Source: Uliginosibacterium paludis
GTDB lineage: Bacteria; Pseudomonadota; Gammaproteobacteria; Burkholderiales; Rhodocyclaceae
Direction: 5' to 3'
DNA: 64,000 bases
Assembly (NCBI RefSeq): GCF_039631355.1
Contig: NZ_JBDIVF010000001.1
Coordinates: forward strand, 968,787 to 1,032,786
The notes under the pieces were generated by a model. It saw nothing but the letters and a program-made list of their open reading frames with translations, did no database searches and was not told the DNA's origin. Every line of letters begins with the position of its first letter. Position 1 is the first letter of the stretch. This document shows, piece by piece, positions 57,471-64,000 of the stretch. Made by a program: the position numbers and the translations under genes.

Positions 57471-58238
57471 GTGAAAGAACTCCGCCGCTTCCTGATCGCT
57501 CTGGGCTACTTCACCCGCCTGCCGATTCCGGCCTGGGTGGGCTGGTCGTCCAGTGAGCTGAACCGCGCCACCCGCTATTTCCCGCTGGTGGGCCTCGTCG
57601 TCGGCAGCGTCAGCGCGGCGGTGCTGTGGGCCGCGCTGCAGTTCTGGTCACCCGCCATCGCGGTACTGCTTTCCATGCTCGTCAGCCTGCTGCTGACCGG
57701 CGCCTTCCATGAAGACGGGCTGGCCGATTCGGCCGACGGCTTTGGCGGTGGCTGGGAGAAGGCGAAAGTGCTGGCGATCATGAAGGATTCGCGCATCGGC
57801 ACCTATGGCGCCAGCGCACTGCTTACCGCGCTGATGCTGAAGTTCGCTGCGCTGCAGGCGCTCGGCTCGGCGGCCCTGCTCGCCTTGCCGGTGGTGCATG
57901 CGGCCTCGCGGGTGCCGCCACTCCTGATCATGGCCTTCATGACTTATGTGCGCGAGGACGACAACACCCGCGCCAAGCCGGTCGCCGAAGGCTTGCGGAT
58001 TGCCGAATGGCTCACCGGCAGCCTGCTCGGGCTGGCGCCGCTGCTCGCCGGCTGCGCGCTGGGCGGCTTCACGCCGCTGTGCTGTCTTGCCCTGCTTGCA
58101 GGGCTGGCCCTGGCCGGTCTGCTCTGCGCGCGCTATTTTCGCCAGCGGATCGGAGGCTATACCGGCGATGCGCTCGGCGCCGCGCAGCAGGTCTGCGAGC
58201 TGACGGCCTATCTGATCCTCTGCTCATCAATCACCTGA
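57471..58238 (+). CDS. cobS: Adenosylcobinamide-GDP ribazoletransferase
   Basis: 255 aa from GTG 57471, giving the family start KELRRFLIALGYFTRLPIP. Six or so membrane helices. The key motif FHEDGLADSADGFGGGW near residue 78 carries the metal-binding acidic residues; DDNTRAKPV lies near 160. It joins adenosylcobinamide-GDP and alpha-ribazole to form cobalamin. The repeat directly upstream replaces the ribosome site, which may lower translation. Confidence 0.92.
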   Translation: MKELRRFLIALGYFTRLPIPAWVGWSSSELNRATRYFPLVGLVVGSVSAAVLWAALQFWSPAIAVLLSMLVSLLLTGAFHEDGLADSADGFGGGWEKAKVLAIMKDSRIGTYGASALLTALMLKFAALQALGSAALLALPVVHAASRVPPLLIMAFMTYVREDDNTRAKPVAEGLRIAEWLTGSLLGLAPLLAGCALGGFTPLCCLALLAGLALAGLLCARYFRQRIGGYTGDALGAAQQVCELTAYLILCSSIT

Positions 58239-58244
58239 CCCTGC

Positions 58245-58784
58245 ATGATTCACCTGATCCGTCACCCGCCGGTCTGCGTGCCGGCTGGCACCTGCTATGG
58301 CCGCAGCGATGTTGCCCTGAGCGAGGCGCCCGAGGCGCTGGGCGCGGCGCTGCGCAGCCGCTTGCCCGAACGATTCACGCTGATCTCGAGCCCGCTCTCG
58401 CGCTGCCTGGCGCTCGCAAGAACCCTCGGCGAGCCCTTGCTGGAACCGGACTTCATGGAAATCGATTTCGGAACCTGGGAGCTGCAGCGCTTTGACGATA
58501 TCGGGCGCGAAGCCATCGATGCCTGGGCGCTGGATCCGCTCGGCTTCACCCCGCCCGGCGGCGAAAGCGTGGCCGCCATGGCGGCGCGGACCCGCGCGGC
58601 CTTGCAGGCTTGGCTGATGCGATGCAGCGGCCCGCTCGTGATCGTGAGCCACGGCGGCCCGCTGCGGGCGATGGTGGGCTACCTGCGCAACTGGCCCGAT
58701 GCTGACTGGATGTGCCACGTGTTCGGTCACGGCGAGCTGCAAAGCCTGCCGCGACCGGCGTCAGACATCAACCGACCGAGCTGA
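58245..58784 (+). CDS. cobC: Alpha-ribazole phosphatase (histidine phosphatase family)
   Basis: 179 aa. LIRHPP near residue 4 supplies the phospho-acceptor His7 (the RHG motif here reads RHP, as in many CobC proteins), YGRSDVALS near 19, SSPLSRCLALA near 48, EIDFGTWE near 76 and SHGGPLRAM near 134 with the second His. Removes phosphate from alpha-ribazole phosphate or adenosylcobalamin phosphate. Last gene of the cob operon; its end overlaps the end of the opposite hemerythrin gene by 17 bases. Confidence 0.88.
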   Translation: MIHLIRHPPVCVPAGTCYGRSDVALSEAPEALGAALRSRLPERFTLISSPLSRCLALARTLGEPLLEPDFMEIDFGTWELQRFDDIGREAIDAWALDPLGFTPPGGESVAAMAARTRAALQAWLMRCSGPLVIVSHGGPLRAMVGYLRNWPDADWMCHVFGHGELQSLPRPASDINRPS

Positions 58785-59193
58785 TCCCGTTGGCAGGCGT
58801 GCCGCGCGACCGGATCTGCATCTGGAAGGCCAGCGCGGCATCCATGGTTTCACCATGGCGGTGGAACCATTCACCGAGCGACTCGACCAGTTCGCGCCCG
58901 GCACCGGCCTGACCGCGGCGTACGTCACTCAACGCACTCTGCAGGAGGCTGATCACGCCTTCGTGATCCCGTGTGTGATTTTCGGCCATGGGCATGCGGA
59001 ACTCGCGCATCCAGAGCTCTTCCTGCGCGAAATGGGCTTCGCAGTGAGCAATGAGTTGCTGCAGGCAGCGCGCTTCGTCGTCATCATCTGCGGCGGCCAG
59101 CAGGTTAGTCAGCATCACGAACTCCTGATGGGCCTCGTCCATCGGACCGGCAGCCAGCGCGTGCTGGCCCTGCTGCCATTCAATCGTTGTCAT
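58768..59193 (-). CDS. Bacteriohemerythrin
   Basis: 141 aa four-helix bundle. Di-iron ligands in family order: His in MDEAHQEF near 21, His and Glu in HCEAHFAQEELWM (about 50-60), His in HTRDHEGVIS (about 73-80) and His/Asp in WFHRHGETMDAAL near 113. Length fits single-domain bacterial members, which bind O2 reversibly for transport or sensing. Single gene, convergent with cobC; the 131-base gap to the next gene holds a TACAAT -10 candidate for that gene. Confidence 0.9.
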   Translation of the reverse strand: MTTIEWQQGQHALAAGPMDEAHQEFVMLTNLLAAADDDDEARCLQQLIAHCEAHFAQEELWMREFRMPMAENHTRDHEGVISLLQSALSDVRRGQAGAGRELVESLGEWFHRHGETMDAALAFQMQIRSRGTPANGISSVG

Positions 59194-59324
59194 TCATGTC
59201 TCCTCGATAGCAGGTATTGATCGCGATTACCTGTCTGTGACCACAGCGTATCAGCTTCCGTTCCGGGCGTCGTCCTGCTCCGCAACATGCCTGCCCGGCA
59301 GGCCCGCTCCGCTACAATGCCGCC

Positions 59325-60428
59325 ATGCCGAATCCCGCCGCCTCAAGCTATCTCCCGGATGCCATCGATCCCGGTCTGTTGCGCCGTGCGCTGGTCATCA
59401 AGCTGCGTCACCACGGTGATGTGCTGCTGACCAGCCCGGTCCTGTCTGCCCTGAAGGCCGCCGCGCCGCACTGCGAAGTGGACGCCCTGGTCTTCGCGGA
59501 CACCGCACCCATGCTGGAAGGCCACCCCGATCTCGCTGTTCTGCACCGGATCGGGCGCGACTGGAAGAAACTCGGCCCGCTGACCCAGCTGGGCCATGAG
59601 TGGGCGCTGATCCGCACGCTGCGCGCACGCAACTATGATCTCGTCATCCATCTGACCGATCACCCGCGCGGCGCCTGGCTGAGCCGCCTGCTCGGGCCGC
59701 GCTGGGCGGTTGCGGCACAGCGCAGCAAGGGCGGCAAATGGTGGAAGAAGAGCTTCACCCATCTCTACAAGCCGGTCGGGGGCGGACGTCGCCACACGGT
59801 GGAAACCCATCTCGATGCCCTGCGCCGCCTCGGTCTGCCGGTGCCGGAGACGGCGCGGCGTCTGCGCATGGAGCCCGGCCCCGAAGCCCGCGAACGCGTC
59901 GATGCGCTGCTGGCCAGCCATGGGGTGGAAGCCGGCCGATTCGTCCAGTTCCATCCGGCCTCGCGCTGGTTCTTCAAATGCTGGCCGGTTGAACGCAATG
60001 CAGCCCTGCTGCGCCAACTCGTCGAAGCTGGCGAGCAGGTCGTGATGACGGCCGCCCCTGACCCGCGTGAGCAGGCCATGATTGACGCGATCATCCGTGA
60101 CGCAGACGTCCCGGTGGTGAATCTGGCCGGCCAGCTCAAGCTGCGCGAACTCGCCGCCCTGACCGCCCGCGCCCGGCTCTTCGTCGGGGTGGACTCCGCG
60201 CCGATGCATATCGCCGCAGCGGTCGACACGCCCTGCGTAGCGCTCTTCGGCCCCTCGGGCGACCGCGAGTGGGGGCCCTGGATGGTGCGCGGCGAAGTCG
60301 TGACCAGTCAGCACAGCTGCCGCCCCTGCGGCATGGATGGCTGTGGCAACGGCAAGCTTTCGGAATGTCTCGTCAGCATCCAGGCCGACCAGGTCATGGA
60401 TGCCATCCGGCGGACGCTCGCATCGTGA
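59325..60428 (+). CDS. waaQ: Lipopolysaccharide heptosyltransferase III-like (GT9)
   Basis: 367 aa. ALVIKLRHHGDVLLTSPVLSALK at residues 22-44 is the WaaQ/RfaQ signature; VIHLTDHPRGAW near 108; VQFHPASRWFFKCWP near 206; LFVGVDSAPMHIAAA near 287 binds the nucleotide sugar. WaaQ adds a side-branch heptose to the LPS core. A TACAAT hexamer at 59313-59318 ends only six bases before the ATG, hinting at a leaderless message. Overlaps the next gene by 4 bases. Confidence 0.8.
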   Translation: MPNPAASSYLPDAIDPGLLRRALVIKLRHHGDVLLTSPVLSALKAAAPHCEVDALVFADTAPMLEGHPDLAVLHRIGRDWKKLGPLTQLGHEWALIRTLRARNYDLVIHLTDHPRGAWLSRLLGPRWAVAAQRSKGGKWWKKSFTHLYKPVGGGRRHTVETHLDALRRLGLPVPETARRLRMEPGPEARERVDALLASHGVEAGRFVQFHPASRWFFKCWPVERNAALLRQLVEAGEQVVMTAAPDPREQAMIDAIIRDADVPVVNLAGQLKLRELAALTARARLFVGVDSAPMHIAAAVDTPCVALFGPSGDREWGPWMVRGEVVTSQHSCRPCGMDGCGNGKLSECLVSIQADQVMDAIRRTLAS

Positions 60429-61606
60429 CGGCGCAGGACGCCCGACCGCTGCGGCTGGCCATCGTGCGCCAGGCCTACAACCCCTTCGGCGGCGCCGAAC
60501 GATTCGTCGAACGTGCGCTCGCCGCCCTGGGCAAGGAAGCACTCGAAGTCACGCTGCTGACACGCAAGTGGCAGGGCGAAGCACAGCCGGGCCTCCATGT
60601 GCTGCAGCTGCGCGCAGTCAAGGCCGGCCGCCTGCTGCGGGACTGGAGCTTTGCCCGCGCGGTGCAGGCCTGCGTGAAGGAGCAGGCCTTCGATCTGGTG
60701 CAAAGCCATGAACGCATCCCGGGCTGCGACATCTTCCGCGCCGGTGACGGTGTCCATGCCACCTGGCTGGATCTGCGTGCCCGCACGCTGGGGCCGCTCG
60801 CACGGCTCGGCCAGCGCCTGTCTCCCTGGCACCGCTTCATCCTGTCGCAGGAGCGACAGATGTTCGAAGACCCGGCGCTGCGCGCGGTCATCTGCAATTC
60901 ACGCATGGTGCGCGACGATATCGCACGCCGCCATCCCCGCCTCGCGGATCGACTGCATGTGATCCACAACGGCACGGACCTCGAGCGCTTCCATCCCGGC
61001 TTGCGCGAACAGCACCGGGCCACGCTGCGAGCCTCGCTTGGCGTGCCCGAGTCGCGGCCGGTCCTGCTCCATGTCGGCTCCGGCTTCGAGCGCAAGGGCG
61101 TCCCGGCGCTGATCGAGGCCATGGCCCATCCCGAGCTGGCCGCGGCCGAGCTGTGGATCGTGGGCCGCGATCGCCAGGAAAGCCGCCTGCGCGCGCGCGC
61201 CGCGCGACTGGGCGTCGCTGGCCGGATCCGCTTCTGCGGGCCGCAACAGGATGTAACGCCCTGGCTCGGTGCAGCCGACGCCTTCGTGCTGCCCACGCTC
61301 TACGACCCGATGCCCAATGCCGCGATGGAAGCGCTCGCTAGCGGTCTGCCGGTACTGAGCTCGACGAGCTCGGGGGCGGCAGAGCTGATTACGCCGGGCG
61401 TAAACGGCGAATGTGTCGACGCACTGGACATCGCCGCCATCGTCGGAAAAGCGGCAAAAATGCTGGCCGCCATGCAGGATCCGGAAAAAAGCGTCGCCAT
61501 CCGGATCGCCGCGCGCAAAAGCGTGGCAGAAATGAGCAAGGAAGCGATGGCCGTGCAACTTGTGGCGCTCTACCGGCAGCTGATGGCCCGGGTATCACCG
61601 CTATAA
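60425..61606 (+). CDS. GT4 glycosyltransferase of the LPS core cluster (WaaG-like)
   Basis: 393 aa from GTG 60425. YNPFGGAERFVERAL near residue 17 is the acceptor/donor loop of GT4 enzymes; VICNSRMVRDD and VIHNGTDLERFHP near 175 are the hinge; the C-terminal domain has LLHVGSGFERKG, FCGPQQDVTPWLGAADAFVLPT and the E-x7-E region PMPNAAMEALASG. Pattern matches the WaaG/RfaG glucosyltransferase I type, but the sugar cannot be told by eye. Confidence 0.8.
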   Translation: MTAQDARPLRLAIVRQAYNPFGGAERFVERALAALGKEALEVTLLTRKWQGEAQPGLHVLQLRAVKAGRLLRDWSFARAVQACVKEQAFDLVQSHERIPGCDIFRAGDGVHATWLDLRARTLGPLARLGQRLSPWHRFILSQERQMFEDPALRAVICNSRMVRDDIARRHPRLADRLHVIHNGTDLERFHPGLREQHRATLRASLGVPESRPVLLHVGSGFERKGVPALIEAMAHPELAAAELWIVGRDRQESRLRARAARLGVAGRIRFCGPQQDVTPWLGAADAFVLPTLYDPMPNAAMEALASGLPVLSSTSSGAAELITPGVNGECVDALDIAAIVGKAAKMLAAMQDPEKSVAIRIAARKSVAEMSKEAMAVQLVALYRQLMARVSPL

Positions 61607-61639
61607 TTCCCCACCGATCTGTACGGAATTCCACGCATC

Positions 61640-62770
61640 ATGGCGCAATACAACACCCTGCTCTCGCAGCGCTGTCTGCACATCGTGCACACCGAATCGT
61701 CCTGTGGCTGGGGCGGTCAGGAAATCCGCATCCTCGAGGAGTCGCGCGGAATGATGGAACGCGGCCATCGCGTGACCGTCCTGTGCCCGGTTGAATCCAC
61801 CCTCTTCGCGCGAGCCCGCGACTGGGGCGTGAAGGCCGTGGCGCTGCCGATCCGCGAAAAGCGCTGGCCCGACTTCAAGGCCATGCGGGCCTGGATCCTC
61901 GAAAACCGCGAAGACATCGATCTCGTCAACACGCACAGCTCGACCGACTCCTGGCTGGTTGCACTGGCCAATCTCTCGCTGGGCAAGAAGGCCGTGCCCG
62001 TCCTGCGCACGCGCCACATTTCCGCGCCGGTCAAGAACACCTTCGCCAACCGCTGGCTCTACAACTCGGCCGCCCAGCGTATCGTCACCACCGGTGAAGG
62101 GCTGCGTCACGAACTCATCGACGGCCTGGGTCTGCCTCCTGAAAAGGTCCAGTCCATCTTCACCGGCATCAATACCAAACGCTTCATGCCGGGCAGCAAG
62201 ATCGAAGCCCGCCAGAAGCTGGGGCTCGACGTGAATGCCGTCTGGATCGGCATCATCGCGACGCTGCGCTCCTGGAAAGGTCACAAGTACCTGCTCAAGG
62301 CGATTGCCGAACTGGACGATCCGCGCATCCGTCTGGTCATCGTCGGTGACGGCCCGCAGCGGGACAAGCTCAATCGCCTGACCGTGGAACTGGGTCTCAC
62401 CCGCACCGTGCGCTTTGCCGGTCAGCAGCGCGATGTCGTGCCCTGGCTGCAGGCCCTCGACGTGTTCGCCCTGCCTTCCTACGCCAATGAAGGCGTCTCG
62501 CAGGCCGTGATGCAGGCGATGGCGGTCGGCCTGCCCGTCATCACGACGCCGATCGGCAGCTCCGCAGACGTCATCAAGGCTGGCCTCACCGGCATGCTGG
62601 TGCCGCCGAAGGACAGCAAGGCACTGGCGCAGGCGATCCGCAAGCTCGTCGACAGCCCGCAGGAGGCAGCACGTCTCGGCGAAGGCGCCCGCGCCTTTGC
62701 GCTCGACAACTGCGGTATCGAGCGCATGATCACCCGCATGGAAGCCGCTTTCCAGCGCGTTGCCGGATAA
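61640..62770 (+). CDS. GT4 glycosyltransferase
   Basis: 376 aa. HTESSCGWGGQEIRILEESRGM at the start, VNTHSSTDSWLV near 95, YNSAAQRIVTTGEGLRHEL near 137, FTGINTKRF near 172, GIIATLRSWKGH near 205 and PSYANEGVSQAVMQAMAVGLPV near 280, the E-x7-E nucleotide-binding region. No membrane segment. Part of the LPS-core gene row; a TATAAT hexamer overlaps the stop of the previous gene at 61602-61607. Confidence 0.8.
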   Translation: MAQYNTLLSQRCLHIVHTESSCGWGGQEIRILEESRGMMERGHRVTVLCPVESTLFARARDWGVKAVALPIREKRWPDFKAMRAWILENREDIDLVNTHSSTDSWLVALANLSLGKKAVPVLRTRHISAPVKNTFANRWLYNSAAQRIVTTGEGLRHELIDGLGLPPEKVQSIFTGINTKRFMPGSKIEARQKLGLDVNAVWIGIIATLRSWKGHKYLLKAIAELDDPRIRLVIVGDGPQRDKLNRLTVELGLTRTVRFAGQQRDVVPWLQALDVFALPSYANEGVSQAVMQAMAVGLPVITTPIGSSADVIKAGLTGMLVPPKDSKALAQAIRKLVDSPQEAARLGEGARAFALDNCGIERMITRMEAAFQRVAG

Positions 62771-62776
62771 GCGGGC

Positions 62777-63892
62777 TTGAGCCGGAGCACGTCCCGACTC
62801 CTGCTGTGGCCCATGGTCCTGGCAGGCTGTGTCACCCGCTTGTTCCGGCGCTGCCCGGCGGATAGCCCGCGCCGGATCCTGATTGCCCACCATCTGCTGC
62901 TCGGCGACACCCTGATGCTGGCGGCACTCTTTGCCAGGCTGCGCGAGAATCATCCGGATGCAGAAATCCTGCTGACCTGCCCTCCGGCTTTCCTGCCGCT
63001 GTTTGCTGCGCGCCCATGGGGCGTGTCGGCGTTCGCCTACGATCCGCGTGACAGCCGCAGCCTGATCGCCTGGTGGCGACGTCGCGGCTTCGATCTCGCC
63101 GTGCTGCCAGCCGATGCCAGACTCTCCTGGCTGGCCCTCGCACTGGGCGCACGCCGCATCCGCGCACTGTCAGGAGACCGGCCGGGCTGGAAGTACTGGC
63201 CTGTCACCGAACAAGTCCCGTTTCCGCGGCAACTCACGGCGCTGCCCGAACTCTTCGCGCTGCTTGCGGGCGGCAAACCGCCCGCCGCCTATCAGCCGGA
63301 ACAATGGCCCCTTGCTCCCACCGCACCGGCAGCACTGCCCGCCGCCTCTTATGCCATCCTGCACCTGGGCGCCAGCAACCCGCTCCGCAACTGGCCCGCA
63401 GAACGCTGGCATGCACTGGCTGAAGCGCTTGAAGCGCGCGGCATGACGCCTGTCTGGAGTGCCGGCGCACGCGAAACCGCGCTCGTCGAGGCCGCAGATC
63501 CGCATCAGCGCTGGCCCAGCCTGGCAGGCAAGGTCGATCTGCTGCAACTCGCCCACGCCTTGCGTGGCGCCCGCCTGCTGATCTGCCCCGATACCGGCGT
63601 CATGCATCTGGGCCGCATCGTGGGCACGCCAACGGCAGGCATATTCGGACAGGGAGCGGTCGAACTCTTCGGCAGCAGCCCGTTTTTCACCCACACGCCG
63701 TTCACGGCGCTCAGCGTCGACATCGCATGCCGGAATCAGCGCACGCTGTTCAAGCGCGAAGCCGACTGGGTTCGTCGGTGCGCCAGGCGCCCCGGTTTGC
63801 CACCTTCGGGCTGCGCACAAGCGCTCTGCATTGAAGCCATCAGCATTGAGGCCGTCATCGCTGCATGCGATGCACTACTGGCAAGGCAATGA
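62777..63892 (+). CDS. GT9 heptosyltransferase-like glycosyltransferase
   Basis: 371 aa from TTG 62777 (ATG 62813 is an alternative that removes a short hydrophobic lead). ILIAHHLLLGDTLMLAALFARLRENHP near residue 34 is the GT9 start; ILHLGASNPLRNWPAERW near 194 is the phosphate-binding loop; LICPDTGVMHLGRIVGTP near 272 binds the donor. It lacks the usual KxxxxGD Lys at the start. Probably a core heptosyltransferase or related enzyme. A hairpin terminator follows. Confidence 0.75.
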   Translation: MSRSTSRLLLWPMVLAGCVTRLFRRCPADSPRRILIAHHLLLGDTLMLAALFARLRENHPDAEILLTCPPAFLPLFAARPWGVSAFAYDPRDSRSLIAWWRRRGFDLAVLPADARLSWLALALGARRIRALSGDRPGWKYWPVTEQVPFPRQLTALPELFALLAGGKPPAAYQPEQWPLAPTAPAALPAASYAILHLGASNPLRNWPAERWHALAEALEARGMTPVWSAGARETALVEAADPHQRWPSLAGKVDLLQLAHALRGARLLICPDTGVMHLGRIVGTPTAGIFGQGAVELFGSSPFFTHTPFTALSVDIACRNQRTLFKREADWVRRCARRPGLPPSGCAQALCIEAISIEAVIAACDALLARQ

Positions 63893-63912
63893 AAAACGGC
63901 CGCATCAGCGGC

Positions 63913-63946
63913 AATGCCGCTCGGTTAAGACTGAGCGGCATTTTTC
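63913..63946 (+). terminator. Terminator of the glycosyltransferase operon
   Basis: AATGCCGCTC pairs with GAGCGGCATT around a 10-base loop and is followed by TTTTTC. The remaining 54 bases of the window show no feature. Confidence 0.85.
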
Positions 63947-64000
63947 TTGATGGGGTAGTGGGTTTTGGTCATGCGTACGGCACGAGGGGATCTGCGCTCG

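Overview
The window is a GC-rich, densely packed chromosomal segment from a Gram-negative bacterium, most likely a betaproteobacterium of the Rhodocyclales type. That placement is an inference. It rests on gene neighbourhoods (algZR divergent from argH; thiS-thiG near trmB; a zapB-like gene, zapA and 6S RNA in a row), on an arcuflavin/xanthomonadin-type aryl polyene locus, and on a complete outer-membrane, LolA and lipopolysaccharide toolkit. No phage, CRISPR array or insertion sequence with a transposase was seen. Most genes sit in operons with 4-base stop/start overlaps.

Layout. 1-6.0 kb: the C-terminal part of a secreted pectin methylesterase with a Ser/Ala linker, an NrdG-type radical-SAM activase, an AmpG-type permease, a SMUG1-type uracil-DNA glycosylase, an MliC-like protein, an outer-membrane barrel and hpt. 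6.1-18.0 kb (+): a 14-gene aryl polyene operon (ACP, COG4648 membrane protein, aryl/acyl ligase, two hotdog dehydratases, acyltransferase, LolA-like chaperone, MMPL exporter, hydrolase, polysaccharide deacetylase, methyltransferase, ketosynthase, chain-length-factor-like protein, ketoreductase). 18.1-20.1 kb: a lipoprotein pectinesterase and a small lipoprotein. 20.3-27.0 kb (-): an RlmN-family gene and a second polyene operon (ACP, second ketosynthase, XanB2-type chorismatase, MipA/OmpV protein, acyltransferase, glycosyltransferase, methyltransferase). The chorismatase should make the hydroxybenzoate starter that the ligase of the + strand operon loads onto an ACP, so the two blocks probably form one pathway.

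27-43 kb: housekeeping genes (xthA, pyrE, a molybdopterin oxidoreductase, algR/algZ, argH, a cupin, a fructosamine kinase, ruvC, trmB, thiG/thiS, tRNA-Gly(CCC), an EVE-domain gene, 6S RNA, zapA). Between ruvC and trmB lies a repeat island with a frameshifted GIY-YIG gene flanked by two inverted REP-like doublets and a C16 tract. Between a 65-aa gene and the EVE gene is about 690 bp without a convincing protein gene; it has the hallmarks of an undescribed minus-strand structured RNA.

42.9-58.8 kb (+): a cobalamin operon behind a B12 riboswitch: btuB, cobO, cbiA, a signal-less substrate-binding protein, cbiB, cobD, cobQ, btuC, btuD, btuF, cobU, a GNAT-transglutaminase fusion, cobT, cobS, cobC. 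It covers the late steps from cobyrinate onward plus uptake; corrin-ring genes are absent. The operon is peppered with repeats: four copies of a ~113-bp palindromic element (one inside btuF), three further insertions within cobQ that keep the frame (one holding a G11 tract), and heptamer repeats inside cbiA and at the cobT/cobS junction. 58.8-64 kb: a bacteriohemerythrin gene and four glycosyltransferases of a lipopolysaccharide-core type cluster.

The most unusual features are the repeat colonisation of the B12 genes with reading frames preserved, the split polyene locus with its own chorismatase, the GNAT-transglutaminase fusion, and the candidate structured RNA.
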